A DNA stretch of 64,000 nt from assembly GCF_900637205.1 (NCBI RefSeq), contig NZ_LR134355.1, forward strand, positions 4,898,001 through 4,962,000, read 5' to 3'. Positions 24,059 to 33,482 of the stretch are shown one piece after another. Positions within the stretch are counted from its first letter, which is position 1; the number at the start of each line of letters is the position of its first letter. The position numbers and the translations under genes were made by a program. Origin of the DNA: Mycolicibacterium chitae. GTDB lineage: Bacteria > Actinomycetota > Actinomycetes > Mycobacteriales > Mycobacteriaceae. The notes under the pieces were generated by a model. That model saw only the letters and a program-made list of their open reading frames with translations, was not told the DNA's origin and made no database searches.

Positions 24059-25896
24059 CGAATCTCCAGCCCGTCGAGGTCACCCTTGTCCCGCCACTGC
24101 GCGATGAGTTCGTCGAAGGCGTAGAACCCCGGCGAGTAGAAGTCACCCAGGAACGCGCCGTTGCGTTCGGCGCCGCCGCGGCCCTCGTTGTTGTAATAGC
24201 CGGGCGTGCAGGACAGCTCGAAGGCCGAGTTGTCGATCGCGAGTTCCCGGACGGTCGCCACCCACGCGTCCTGGCCCTCCTGGGTGGGTTCCACCAGGGT
24301 GGCGCCGCGGTTCTGCGCCTCGGCGATCAGGTAGGCGATGTGTTGGGCCTGCTGTTCGAACATGGCCGTGGTGTTGGCCGACACGCCGCCCTGGATGAAC
24401 CCCATGAAGAACTGGTTCGGGAAGCCGCGGCTGGTCATGCCGTGCAGGGTCTTGTAGTCGTCGCGCCAGTAGTCGAACAGGGACAGCCCGTCGCGGCCCA
24501 CGATGCGATCGATCGCGAAGCGGCGGCTGATCTCGGTGGAGATCTCGAAACCGCTGGCGAAGATGACGCAGTCGACCTCGTACTCCACCCCGTTGGCGAC
24601 GATCCCCTTCTCGGTGAGCCGCTCGACGCCCTTGGACTCCGACACGTCGACCAGGGTGACGTTGGGCCGGTTGAAGGTTTCCAGGTAGTGCTCGCTGGAG
24701 GTGGGTCGCTTGCACATGAAGCGGTAGTACGGCTTGAGCGCCTCGGCGGTATCCGGGTCCTCGACGACCTCGGCGACCAGGCGGCGCAGCCGCTCCATGA
24801 TCTTGAAGTCTTCCTCTTCCCGGAACGCCATGATCTGCTCGATGGTCGCCGAAGCGGGATCGGGCAGAGCCGCGATGCGCGCCGTGAGGTTGCGGCCCAG
24901 TTCGGTCCAGAAGTCGCACACCAGGTCCGGCTCGCCGAAGACCACACCCACGAACGGCGACCAGTTGTGGAAGTTGCGTTTGCGCTCTTCCTGCCAGCCC
25001 GGCTGCAGGGTGGCCGCCCAGGCCGGATCGGTGGGCGGGTTGGTGCGGGCGTCGACCGAGGACGGGGTGCGCTGGAAGACGTAGAGCTGCTGGGCGTCGC
25101 GGCCCAGGTGCGGCACCAGCTGGATGCCGGTGGCACCGGTGCCGACCAGCGCGACCCGCTTGTCGCCCAGCTTGTGCAGCCCACCGTCGGCGTCACCGCC
25201 GGTGTAGTCGTAATCCCAGCGCGCGGAATGGAACACGTGGCCTTTGAAGTCCTTGATGCCCGGGATCCCCGGGAGCTTCGGACGGTTGTAGGAGCCCTGC
25301 GCCATCACCACGAACCGCGCCCGGATCTCGTCGCCGCGGTCGGTGCGGATCGACCAGCGCTGCGCTTCGTCCTCCCACTGCAGTTCGCGCACCTGGGTGG
25401 AGAACAGCGCGCCGTCGTAGAGCCCGAAGTGCTTGCCGATGTTGCGGCAGTGCTGGAAAATCTCCGCGCCGTCGGCGAACTTCTTGCTCGGCATGAAGTC
25501 GAGTTCTTCGAGCAGCGGGATGTAGCAGTAGGCGTCGTTGTCGCACTGGATACCGGGGAACCGGTTCCAGTACCAGACACCGCCGAAGTCGCCGGCCATC
25601 TCGATGACCCGGATGCCCTGCACCCCGGCCTTCTTCAGGTAGGCCCCGGCCAGCAGGCCGGCGAACCCGCCGCCGAGGATGACGACGTCGACGTCCTCGG
25701 TGATCGGGTCCCGTTCGACGGGGGTGCTGTAGGGGTCGACCTCGTAGAAGTCGGCGAAATCGCCCTCGAGTTCCAGGTATTGGTCGCCGCCCTCGGGGCG
25801 CAGCCGCTTCTCACGCTCGACGCGGTACTTCTCTCGGATCGCGTCGATGTCGATGTCGGTGGGGGTGTCGGTGGGGCCGCAGCCGGTCTCGGTCAT
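24055..25896 (-). CDS. Baeyer-Villiger-type flavin monooxygenase
   Basis: 613-residue NADPH/FAD monooxygenase. The FAD site GGGFAG is at 75-80, the NADPH site GTGATG at 252-257, and between them the Baeyer-Villiger fingerprint FKGHVFHSARWD at 217-228, with Asp in place of the common final Pro. The long N-terminus (about 65 residues before the FAD site) matches cyclododecanone- or steroid-type enzymes rather than short flavin monooxygenases. It would convert a ketone to an ester or lactone. It is ATGA-coupled to the SDR downstream and to the luciferase-like gene upstream. Its likely lactone product fits the SMP-30-like protein in the divergent operon. Confidence 0.92.
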   Translation of the reverse strand: MTETGCGPTDTPTDIDIDAIREKYRVEREKRLRPEGGDQYLELEGDFADFYEVDPYSTPVERDPITEDVDVVILGGGFAGLLAGAYLKKAGVQGIRVIEMAGDFGGVWYWNRFPGIQCDNDAYCYIPLLEELDFMPSKKFADGAEIFQHCRNIGKHFGLYDGALFSTQVRELQWEDEAQRWSIRTDRGDEIRARFVVMAQGSYNRPKLPGIPGIKDFKGHVFHSARWDYDYTGGDADGGLHKLGDKRVALVGTGATGIQLVPHLGRDAQQLYVFQRTPSSVDARTNPPTDPAWAATLQPGWQEERKRNFHNWSPFVGVVFGEPDLVCDFWTELGRNLTARIAALPDPASATIEQIMAFREEEDFKIMERLRRLVAEVVEDPDTAEALKPYYRFMCKRPTSSEHYLETFNRPNVTLVDVSESKGVERLTEKGIVANGVEYEVDCVIFASGFEISTEISRRFAIDRIVGRDGLSLFDYWRDDYKTLHGMTSRGFPNQFFMGFIQGGVSANTTAMFEQQAQHIAYLIAEAQNRGATLVEPTQEGQDAWVATVRELAIDNSAFELSCTPGYYNNEGRGGAERNGAFLGDFYSPGFYAFDELIAQWRDKGDLDGLEIR

Positions 25897-27071
25897 ACGG
25901 TCGCGTTCTCCGGGAGTGCGGCCGGATGCAGCGGCGCCGGCAGGTCGTGAATCGCGGGCAGCACCTCGGCCGCGAACAGCTTGGTGCTTTCCATCGCGTC
26001 CTCGTACGGCATGGTGCCGAACTGCGGGACGATGGTGACCTCGGAGAACGAGCAGGCCTCCTGGGCCGCCTTGAGCTTCTCGAACACCACGTCCGGCGTG
26101 CCGATCAGCAGGTTCGAGGCGTGATATCCTGGCGGGCCGCCCTTCTTCTGGTCGCCGACCTGGGACGCGAGCACCGCCGTCGCGGTGGCCTCCCGCGCCG
26201 CGTAGGCCTCATAGCCCTTGACGCCCTTGAAGTTCGACGAGTCGGCGAAGCCGTAGTGGACGTTGACGTCGCGGTTGGCCGTCCAGATCCACTCCTCGGT
26301 CAGCGCCGCCAGCTTGTCGTCCTCCTTGGCCGTGCAGTACATGAACATCACGTTCTTGGGCTGACACGGTTCGAAGCCCTCCTCGGCCCGGAAGGTGTTG
26401 ACCTTCTTGACCTCTTCGCCGGCATCCCAGATCGGCTTGTTGCCCACGAACAGCGGCACCATGCCGCGCCGGGACAGGATCTCCAGCGACTCGGCCGTCG
26501 ACGACGAGCTGTAGATCCGGGAGAACAGGTCCTTGCTGATGGGTTCGGGCCGCAGCGACATCTCCGGGAAGGAGAAGATCTCCCCGTCGTAGGAGAAGCG
26601 TTCGCCGGAGAAGGCGAGTTCCAGGATGTCGAGGGTCTCGTTGAACCGCTGGCGGCTCTCCTCGCGGGGCACGCCGACCGCGGCGAATTCGCTCTTGGAG
26701 ACGCCGCGGCCGATGCCGATGGTGTTGTACCGGCCGTTGGAGACGATGTCGAGGTAGGCGATCTGATGTGCCAGCCGCACCGGGTTCCACCACGGCGCGA
26801 CGGCCACGAAGGTGCCCAGGCTGACCCGCTCGGTGCGACCGGCGAAGTAGGTCAGCGCCTGAATCGGGTTGGGCGTCATGCCGTACGGGGTGCCCTGGTG
26901 CTCCGGGAACCAGATGCCGTCGAAGCCCAACGGCTCGGCCAGATCACCGAGGGCCAGCGCGGCCTGCACGCACTGGTGGTCCGGCGTCTCCGGTGGGGTG
27001 CTGAAGTTTCCGGCCATGACGCGTTCCCAGTCGCGGGAGTTCTGCGCTCCGGTCCCCAGATTGACTTTCAT
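25893..27071 (-). CDS. luciferase-like (LLM class) flavin monooxygenase
   Basis: 392-residue TIM-barrel monooxygenase of the bacterial-luciferase superfamily using FMNH2 or reduced F420. Typical segments are GFDGIWFPEHQGTPYG, RVSLGTFVAVAPWWNPVRLAHQIAYLD and NTIGIGRGVSKSEFAAVGV. ATG 27071 is preceded by a strong AAGGAG. It precedes and is ATGA-coupled to the Baeyer-Villiger-type gene. It could perform a second Baeyer-Villiger or hydroxylation step; no flavin reductase gene is adjacent. Confidence 0.9.
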   Translation of the reverse strand: MKVNLGTGAQNSRDWERVMAGNFSTPPETPDHQCVQAALALGDLAEPLGFDGIWFPEHQGTPYGMTPNPIQALTYFAGRTERVSLGTFVAVAPWWNPVRLAHQIAYLDIVSNGRYNTIGIGRGVSKSEFAAVGVPREESRQRFNETLDILELAFSGERFSYDGEIFSFPEMSLRPEPISKDLFSRIYSSSSTAESLEILSRRGMVPLFVGNKPIWDAGEEVKKVNTFRAEEGFEPCQPKNVMFMYCTAKEDDKLAALTEEWIWTANRDVNVHYGFADSSNFKGVKGYEAYAAREATATAVLASQVGDQKKGGPPGYHASNLLIGTPDVVFEKLKAAQEACSFSEVTIVPQFGTMPYEDAMESTKLFAAEVLPAIHDLPAPLHPAALPENATV

Positions 27072-27143
27072 TTCTTCTCCTTCGTGGTGATTTCGGTGCG
27101 CCCGGTGGCGCTCAGCGCAACCCAGCGCACCGAAATCGCGGGC

Positions 27144-28547
27144 CTAGAGTTCGCGGGGTTCGCCGGTTCCCATGTACTTGGACAGTTGGTGGTGCAGGTT
27201 GACGGTGCTGCGTTCGCGGTAGGGGTTGGGTCTGGTGCCGGGGAATCCCAGCGACTTCATGCCCTGCTGTACCGCGGCCATGTTGGAGAAGTCCTGCGGC
27301 AGCACCGAGAGCCAGTTCGGGCTGTCCTTGGGGGTGTACTCCCATTCCGTCTGCGGCTCTTGCCCTTTCGGGTACAGCTCCAGGGTGGCGACCTCGAAGA
27401 TGCACTTGTTCGGGTCGTAGCTCGGATGCGGCCTGGCGCTGTAGCACAGCGCGGTGGTGAGCCCCTGGCCGATCTGGAAGTTGGGGAACAGCTGCCAGGC
27501 CGTGCCCGCCTGGCCGAGGATGTCGGCCGGGATGGTGGGCCAGATGACCCCGCGAGCCTCGTCGTCGCGCCGGGCCGAGGCCAGCCAGTGCTCGAGCACC
27601 TTGTCGGGCGGGGTGTCCTCGGGCAGTTCGTCGACCAGCCGCTTGGCCGCGTTCACCAGGGTCTCGGTGGTGGTCGCGTTGGTCTGCTCCCAGGTGTACA
27701 TCTGCATCTCCGCGGTGGAGACGCGCGGGTCGTCACCGGTGCCCAGCCGGATCTTGGACTTGGTGGCCTCCATGTCCTTGGGCGCGTCGTAACCGATGTT
27801 GCTGTGCTTGCCCTGCGCCTTGGCCCAGCCCTTGAACTCACCGAACTTGTTGAACTCCGGGTGGGTGGTGAACACGTGGTAGGTCTCGTTGAAGGCCTCC
27901 AGCGCCACCTTCCAGTTGCAGTCGAAGTACAGCCATTTGCGCCACTTGTAGCGCATGTTCTCCAACCCGAACGGGTCCAGGATCTTGGCGGCCGGGAACA
28001 GATAGTCGGCCAGCGGCTCGCAGTCGGGGTCCATGTTGACGAACAACCAGCCGCCCCACGTGTCCACGCGGACCGGGGCCAGGTGGGTGTTCTCCGGGGT
28101 GAGCGCGCCCTTCCAGTCGTCCTGTTCGCGGATGTGCGTGCACGCGCCGTCCAGCCCGTAGGTCCAGCCGTGGAACCCGCACACGAACGATTTGCGGGCG
28201 CGGCCGCAGGCGTTCTTGGCACCGTCGGGGGCGTCGACCAGGCGGCGGCCCCGGTGCATGCACACGTTGTGATGGGCCTTGAAATCCTCCGCCGACGAAC
28301 CGGTTCCGGTGCGCACCACCAGGATCGAGTCGTCGAGGACGTCGTAGGTGAGGTAGCTGCCGACCTCCTGCAGCTCCTCGACGCGGCCCACCTGCTGCCA
28401 GACCTTGCGCCACAGCCTGTCCCGTTCGGCGCGCGCGTATTCCGGCGAGGTGTAGGCCTCGACCGGGATGGTCACCGGGTTGGACAGTTCTTCGGCCGAA
28501 TCGACGTCGATCCTCGTGTCATCCATGGCGTTCACATCGGAGGTCAT
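27144..28547 (-). CDS. Rieske non-heme iron oxygenase, alpha subunit
   Basis: 467-residue ring-hydroxylating-type oxygenase. The Rieske cluster ligands are C96-x-H98 (CMHRG) and C123-x2-H126 (CGFHGW). The mononuclear iron histidines are H224 and H229 in NETYHVFTTHPEF. The size and single-subunit arrangement resemble steroid or aromatic monooxygenase alpha subunits; no beta subunit, ferredoxin or reductase gene adjoins, so electrons come from elsewhere. ATG 28547 follows GCGAGGAG; an in-frame extension to 28628 is not conserved-looking. It is the second gene of the operon and probably starts the attack on the substrate. Confidence 0.93.
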   Translation of the reverse strand: MTSDVNAMDDTRIDVDSAEELSNPVTIPVEAYTSPEYARAERDRLWRKVWQQVGRVEELQEVGSYLTYDVLDDSILVVRTGTGSSAEDFKAHHNVCMHRGRRLVDAPDGAKNACGRARKSFVCGFHGWTYGLDGACTHIREQDDWKGALTPENTHLAPVRVDTWGGWLFVNMDPDCEPLADYLFPAAKILDPFGLENMRYKWRKWLYFDCNWKVALEAFNETYHVFTTHPEFNKFGEFKGWAKAQGKHSNIGYDAPKDMEATKSKIRLGTGDDPRVSTAEMQMYTWEQTNATTTETLVNAAKRLVDELPEDTPPDKVLEHWLASARRDDEARGVIWPTIPADILGQAGTAWQLFPNFQIGQGLTTALCYSARPHPSYDPNKCIFEVATLELYPKGQEPQTEWEYTPKDSPNWLSVLPQDFSNMAAVQQGMKSLGFPGTRPNPYRERSTVNLHHQLSKYMGTGEPREL

Positions 28548-28581
28548 CCGCTCCTCGCTTTCGCTCGTAACCAGTGCGTCA

Positions 28582-29436
28582 TCAGGACTCCCACCGGGTG
28601 ATGGCTGCGCGGAAGGAGTCGTCGGCAAGAAACAGCGACGTGTTGTCGGCGCCCAGGTGGGTCCACCGCAGGTTCAGCCCGCCGTCGACCAGCAGGGTCT
28701 GACCGGTGATGTAGCTCGACAGCTCGGACAGCAGGAACAGGATGGCGCCGGCCTGCTCTTCGGGTGTGCCGCGACGGCCCATCGCGATGGCGCGGCGGTC
28801 CCGCTCGGGGTCGGCGGCGACGTAGGTTCCCGATGCGGGGGTCTCGGTGACGCCCGGTGCGACGGCGTTGACGCGGATATCGGACTGCGCCAGTTCGGCG
28901 GCCATGGTGCGGGTGGCGGCGACCACCGCGGCCTTGGCGGTGCCGTAGGCCACGTGGAACGGCGCGGTGTTCATCCCGCTGATCGAGGACACCGAGACGA
29001 TCGAGCCCGGCAGCTGCCGGTCGCGCAGTTCGGCGGCCACGGCCTGGCTCATGAAGAACATGGTTTCGAGGTTCTGGGTGAACAGCGCGCGCCAGTCCGC
29101 GCGGCTGACCCGGGTGCTGGGCATCCAGGTGTTCGGCGCGGCGCCGCCGGCGACGTTGACCAGGCCGTAGAGCTCGCCGTCGGCGGCGCGGGCGCGCTCC
29201 AGCACGGTGCCGATGCCCTCGTCGGTCGCGGCGTCGGCGGCCACCGGGACCACGCGCAACCCCTCGGCGATCAGCGGCCCGATGTGCTGGTCGAGGTTCT
29301 CCTGGGACCGGCTGACCGCGATCACGGTGGCCCCGGCGCGCGCCACGGTGCGGGTGACCGTGGTGCCGATGCCGCCGCCCCCGGCTCCGGAGACGACGAC
29401 GACACGGTCCTGCAACCCCAGCAGATCGGCTTCCAC
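28582..29436 (-). CDS. SDR, first gene of the leftward catabolic operon
   Basis: 284-residue SDR with an unusual glycine-rich cofactor loop SGAGGGGIG (16-24), NVAGG in place of NNAG, SSISGMN and YGTAK. The C-terminus (about 30 residues after LLVDGGLNLRWT) is longer than usual. GTG 29436 is 19 bp from a perfect 14-bp palindrome that overlaps a possible -10 (TATTGT). As first gene of the ten-gene operon it likely oxidises an alcohol substrate or first intermediate. Confidence 0.9.
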   Translation of the reverse strand: MEADLLGLQDRVVVVSGAGGGGIGTTVTRTVARAGATVIAVSRSQENLDQHIGPLIAEGLRVVPVAADAATDEGIGTVLERARAADGELYGLVNVAGGAAPNTWMPSTRVSRADWRALFTQNLETMFFMSQAVAAELRDRQLPGSIVSVSSISGMNTAPFHVAYGTAKAAVVAATRTMAAELAQSDIRVNAVAPGVTETPASGTYVAADPERDRRAIAMGRRGTPEEQAGAILFLLSELSSYITGQTLLVDGGLNLRWTHLGADNTSLFLADDSFRAAITRWES

Positions 29437-29454
29437 GACTACCGCACCCGCCTA

Positions 29455-29468
29455 ATTGTCCGGACAAT
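29455..29468. promoter_or_regulatory. palindromic operator, probable GntR site 1
   Basis: ATTGTCCGGACAAT is a perfect 14-bp palindrome, 19 bp upstream of the leftward operon start. It contains a GT-N4-AC arrangement like sites of HutC-type GntR proteins. A related copy lies at 29552-29562 before the divergent operon, which encodes a GntR/UTRA regulator. Confidence 0.75.
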
Positions 29469-29551
29469 ACATCGCTGTGCACTCATTTGAGAACATCATT
29501 CTCTACCTCTTCACCGCTCGTCAAGGGCGGATTGCAAAATTGCCCGCCACT

Positions 29552-29562
29552 ATTGTCTGGAC
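29552..29562. promoter_or_regulatory. operator-like half copy, probable GntR site 2
   Basis: ATTGTCTGGAC matches 10 of the first 11 bases of the palindrome at 29455-29468 but lacks the final AAT. It overlaps a possible -10 (TATTGT, 29551-29556) for the rightward operon beginning at 29589. Confidence 0.6.
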
Positions 29563-29588
29563 TTATCCGGGTTGCTAATGTCCGTCCC

Positions 29589-31193
29589 GTGAACGCCTTG
29601 CCGACCCGCTCCGGCCAGTTTTCGTCGACCCCCGAGAGCGCCGTGGGCTGGCGCGTCGAGCGGCTGACCGCGCCGAGCCGGTTGTTCGGCGCCAACGGCC
29701 TGCGCACCGGCCCCGACGGCCGCGTCTACATCGCGCAGGTCACCGGCAGCCAGATCAGCGCGCTGGACCTCGGCTCCGGGCAGCTGGACGCGGTCAGCCC
29801 CAAGGGTGGCGACATCGTCGCGCCCGACGACGTGGCCTTCGCCGACGACGGCACCCTGTTCGCCACCGAGGTGATGGACGGCCGGGTCAGCGCGCTCGAG
29901 AACGGCCGCGCGCGGGTGCTGCGCGACGACCTGCCCTCGGCCAACGGCATCACGGTGCACCGCGGTCGACTGTTCATCGGCGAGTGCCGCGAGGGCGGGC
30001 GGCTGTTCGAACTCGACCCGAGCACCGGCGCGGCCCGGCTGCTGCTCGCGGACGTGCCCTCCCCCAACGGGATGGAGTTCGGCCCGGACGGGCTGCTGTA
30101 CTTCCCGGTGATGGGCGCCAACGAGATCTGGCGCATCGACCCGGACCAGGCCGGGCCCATCACCGCCGAGAAGGTGGCCGGCGACCTCGGCGTCCCGGAC
30201 GCGGTGAAATTCGACCAAGACGGTCAGATCGTGTCCACCCAGGTGGCCAGCGGCCAGGTGCTGCGCATCGATCCGCGCAGCGGAGCGCAGACCGTGCTCG
30301 CGTCGCTGAACCCCGGGCTGGACAACCTCACCTTCGCCGACGGCCGGCTGTTCGTCTCCAACTTCACCGGGGAGATCACCGAGATCCTCGACGGCAGCAC
30401 CCGCACGCTGCTGCCCGGCGGGCTGAACTGGCCGCTGGACCTCGCCGTCGGGGCCGACGGCGGGTTGTACGTCGCCGACGGCACCTACTTCTACCGGCTG
30501 ACCGACGGCGCCCTGCAGACCGTCGGCATGCTGTTCAGTCCCGGCTATCCGGGCTTCGTCCGCGGCGTCACCCCGTCGGGCCCGGACCAGTTCGTGGTGA
30601 CGACCTCCGGCGGTCAGGTGGCCCGCTACCGGCCGGCCGACGCCGAAACCGACTATCTGGCCGACGGATTCGACCAGCTCTACGGCGTGAGCCTGGCGCC
30701 CGACGGCGCCGCGGTGGTCGCCGAACTCGGCACCGGCCGGGTGCTGTCGGTGCGCGACGGGCAGACCACCGTGCTGGCCTCCGGGCTGACGGATCCGGTG
30801 GGCGTGCTGGTCGACGCAGGCGGCACCGTGCTGGTCACCGAATCCGGCGCGGGCCGGGTGGTCAAGGTCGACGGCGGCCGCGCCGAGACCGTGCTCGACG
30901 GGCTGGTCAGCCCGCAGGGCATCGTGGAGTCCAACGGTCGGCTCTACATCGTGGATGCCGGCAGCAAGGCCCTCATCGAGTTCGATTCGGGCACCGGCAC
31001 ACAGCGCACCATCGCCGCCGGCCTGCCGCTGGGCGCCCCGCCCGGGGTGAGCCCCAAGCCGCTGTTGGGGATGCCGCCGTTCTCCGGCCCGCAGGGTCCG
31101 TTCGCCGGGATCGCCGCCGGTCCCGACGGCACCCTGTTCGTCTCGGCCGACGGCGACGGCAGTGTGCTCGCCGTGCGCCCCGCCGACCGGTGA
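29589..31193 (+). CDS. SMP-30/gluconolactonase-like beta-propeller protein
   Basis: 534-residue protein built of NHL/SMP-30-like blades, for example ANGLRTGPDGRVYIAQ, APDDVAFADDGTLFATEV, SPNGMEFGPDGLLYFPV, DNLTFADGRLFVSNF and FAGIAAGPDGTLFVSADG. That is enough for about 10 half-repeats, roughly twice a typical single propeller. Known family members hydrolyse lactones with a metal site of Glu, Asn and Asp; NG and EF positions compatible with this are present. GTG 29589 is chosen as the first start after the operator region; no good ribosome-binding site is visible. It heads the rightward operon, opposite the Baeyer-Villiger-type gene, so lactone hydrolysis is the best guess. Confidence 0.75.
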   Translation: MNALPTRSGQFSSTPESAVGWRVERLTAPSRLFGANGLRTGPDGRVYIAQVTGSQISALDLGSGQLDAVSPKGGDIVAPDDVAFADDGTLFATEVMDGRVSALENGRARVLRDDLPSANGITVHRGRLFIGECREGGRLFELDPSTGAARLLLADVPSPNGMEFGPDGLLYFPVMGANEIWRIDPDQAGPITAEKVAGDLGVPDAVKFDQDGQIVSTQVASGQVLRIDPRSGAQTVLASLNPGLDNLTFADGRLFVSNFTGEITEILDGSTRTLLPGGLNWPLDLAVGADGGLYVADGTYFYRLTDGALQTVGMLFSPGYPGFVRGVTPSGPDQFVVTTSGGQVARYRPADAETDYLADGFDQLYGVSLAPDGAAVVAELGTGRVLSVRDGQTTVLASGLTDPVGVLVDAGGTVLVTESGAGRVVKVDGGRAETVLDGLVSPQGIVESNGRLYIVDAGSKALIEFDSGTGTQRTIAAGLPLGAPPGVSPKPLLGMPPFSGPQGPFAGIAAGPDGTLFVSADGDGSVLAVRPADR

Positions 31194-31197
31194 TCCG

Positions 31198-31938
31198 ATG
31201 ACCGAGGCCCGCGCCACCGATCCCCGCTACCTGCAGGTGGCCCGCGCGCTCCGGCAGGACATCGTGGACGGCATCTATCCCGTCGGCTCCCAGCTGCCCA
31301 CCGAACACGCGCTGTGCGAACGGTTCTCGGTCAGCCGCTACACGGTGCGGGAGGCCCTGCGCCGGCTGCGCGAGGACCATCTGATCTCCTCGCGACCGCG
31401 CACGGGAACACTCGTGGTGCCCCGCACGTCCACCAGTTCCTATGCGCAGGACGTGATGTCCATCGACGACCTGATGGCCTTCGCCACCGGCGCGCGGTTC
31501 GCCATCCACGCCAACAAGATGCTGACCATCGACGCCGACCTGGCCGACCGCACCGGACTTCCCGTCGGCGAGGAGTGGCTGGCCGTCGGCGGCTTCCGGC
31601 AGGTCGAGGGCGCGCCGAATCCGGTGTGTTTCACCGAGTACTACATCAACCGCGCGTTCGCCGCGGTCGGCCGGCTGCTGCAGCGCCACCACGGCCCGGT
31701 GTTCCCGCTGATCGAAGACATGTTCGGGCGCAGCATCGTCGAGGTGCACCAGGAGATCGCCGCGGTGCTGATGCGCTCGGATCTGGCGGCCCGCCTCGAT
31801 GTCGACCCGGGCACCGCGGCCCTGGAGTTGCGGCGCACCTACAAGACCTCCGACGGTGAGATCGCGCAGGTCACCATCAACACCCATCCCTCGTCGCGGT
31901 ACCGCCACTCGATGACCCTGCGCCGGGTCGAGGGCTGA
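31198..31938 (+). CDS. GntR-family regulator (HutC/UTRA subfamily)
   Basis: 246-residue regulator. The N-terminal winged helix shows LPTEHALCERFSVSRYTVREALRRLRED at about residues 38-65, and the C-terminal UTRA ligand-binding domain includes YYINRAFAAV and RRTYKTSDGEIAQVTIN. ATG 31198 is 4 bp after the propeller gene stop, and the next ligase starts 4 bp after its own stop, so it is in the middle of the rightward operon. It probably binds the TTGTCYGGAC sites at 29455 and 29552 and responds to a pathway metabolite. Confidence 0.93.
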   Translation: MTEARATDPRYLQVARALRQDIVDGIYPVGSQLPTEHALCERFSVSRYTVREALRRLREDHLISSRPRTGTLVVPRTSTSSYAQDVMSIDDLMAFATGARFAIHANKMLTIDADLADRTGLPVGEEWLAVGGFRQVEGAPNPVCFTEYYINRAFAAVGRLLQRHHGPVFPLIEDMFGRSIVEVHQEIAAVLMRSDLAARLDVDPGTAALELRRTYKTSDGEIAQVTINTHPSSRYRHSMTLRRVEG

Positions 31939-31942
31939 GGCC

Positions 31943-33469
31943 ATGACCATCGAACACCCCGCCGCCACCCTCGCCGACGCGCTGCGCACCGCGGCCGACC
32001 GCAGCCCCGACCGGGTGCTGGTGGTCGACGGTGAGGTGCGGCTGACCTGCGCGGAGTTGTACCGGCAGGCCTCGGCGCTGGCCCAGTCGCTGCTGGCGCG
32101 GATGCCGGCCGGGTCGGTGGTGTCGTTCATGCTGCCCAATTGGCATGAGGCCGCGGTGATCTACCTCGGCGCCACCCTGGCCGGGATGGTGGTCAACCCG
32201 ATCCTGCCGTCGCTGCGCGACCACGAACTGAGCTTCATCCTCGACGATGTCGGCTCGCGGATGATCTTCATCCCGCCGACCTTCCGCGGGCACGACTACG
32301 CGGCGATGCTGCACCGGGTCACCGCCCCATTGGGCGCCGCGCCCGAGGTGGTGGTGGTCCGCGGCGACGGGCACACGCCGTACCCGAGCCTGTTCGCCGA
32401 CACCGCGCGGGTCGACCTCCCCGCCCTGGACCCGGACGACACCCGGATGGTGCTCTACACCTCGGGCACCACAGGTCGGGCCAAAGGCGTTCTGCACAGC
32501 CACAACTCGCTGCACGCGCTGATCACCCAGCTGCGCGAGCACTGGTACATCGAACCGGGCGACAGCTTCTTGGTGCCGTCGCCGATCGCCCACATCGGCG
32601 GCTCCATCTACGCGTTCGAATGCCCGCTGCTGCTCGGCACCACCGCGATCCTGATGGACCGGTGGGAGCCGGACGCGGCCGTGGCGCTGATGACCGCCGA
32701 ACGCTGCTCGCACATGGCCGGTGCCACCCCGTTCCTGGTGAACCTGCTCGAGGCCGCCGAGCGCGCCGGCACCCGACTGCCCGACCTCAAGGTGTTCATC
32801 TGCGGCGGAGCCTCCGTCCCGCCGTCGCTGATCCGCGACGCCACCGCCTATTTCGAGCGCGCCGTGGTCAGCCGCGTCTACGGGTCCACCGAGGTCCCGG
32901 TGACCACCGTGGGGTCGATGCGCCGCGGCGACGTCGACCACGCGGCCGAGACCGACGGCCGCCCCGGCATCGCCGAGGTGATCCTGGTGGACGGCGAGAT
33001 CCGCGCCCGCGGCGCCCAGATGCTGCGCGGCTACCTGCATCCCGCCGACAACGACGCGGCCTTCGACCCAGACGGCTACTTCCGCACCGGGGACCTCGGC
33101 GCGTGGGTGGACGACGACTACCTGGTGGTGACCGGCCGGGCCAAGGACATCATCATCCGCAACGGCGAGAACATCTCCCCCAAGGAGATCGAGGACCTGC
33201 TGATCGCGTTGCCGGAGATCGCCGAGATCGCCGTGGTAGGTCTGCCGGATGCGCGCACCGGGGAGCGGGCCTGCGCGGTCATCGTGCCCGGCGCGGGCGA
33301 CGCGCCGGATGTCGAGCGGTTGCGGCAGGTGCTGCTCGGCCACGGAGTGGCCAAGTTCAAGGTCCCCGAGCAGGTGGAGATCTGGGAGCAACTGCCCAAG
33401 AACGACGCGGGCAAGGTACTCAAACATCGGATCCGCGCGACGCTGACCGAAGCCGTCGGGACGGCATGA
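31943..33469 (+). CDS. AMP-forming acyl-CoA ligase
   Basis: 508-residue adenylate-forming ligase. ATP-binding YTSGTTGRAKG is at 172-182, with YGSTE (A5 motif), DGYFRTGDLGAW and the C-terminal PKNDAGKVLKHRI with the catalytic lysine. Domain layout is that of acid-CoA ligases for medium or cyclic acids. It follows the GntR gene by 4 bp and precedes an SDR by 13 bp. In this regulon it would activate the acid released by ring or lactone opening. Confidence 0.93.
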   Translation: MTIEHPAATLADALRTAADRSPDRVLVVDGEVRLTCAELYRQASALAQSLLARMPAGSVVSFMLPNWHEAAVIYLGATLAGMVVNPILPSLRDHELSFILDDVGSRMIFIPPTFRGHDYAAMLHRVTAPLGAAPEVVVVRGDGHTPYPSLFADTARVDLPALDPDDTRMVLYTSGTTGRAKGVLHSHNSLHALITQLREHWYIEPGDSFLVPSPIAHIGGSIYAFECPLLLGTTAILMDRWEPDAAVALMTAERCSHMAGATPFLVNLLEAAERAGTRLPDLKVFICGGASVPPSLIRDATAYFERAVVSRVYGSTEVPVTTVGSMRRGDVDHAAETDGRPGIAEVILVDGEIRARGAQMLRGYLHPADNDAAFDPDGYFRTGDLGAWVDDDYLVVTGRAKDIIIRNGENISPKEIEDLLIALPEIAEIAVVGLPDARTGERACAVIVPGAGDAPDVERLRQVLLGHGVAKFKVPEQVEIWEQLPKNDAGKVLKHRIRATLTEAVGTA

Positions 33470-33482
33470 GAGGGAGTTCGCA

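Noticed and set aside
25926..28601. 891-codon plus-strand frame antisense to the monooxygenase and Rieske genes
   Set aside because: Composition is Val/Gly/Arg/His-rich and motif-free, and both opposite-strand genes have complete catalytic motifs.
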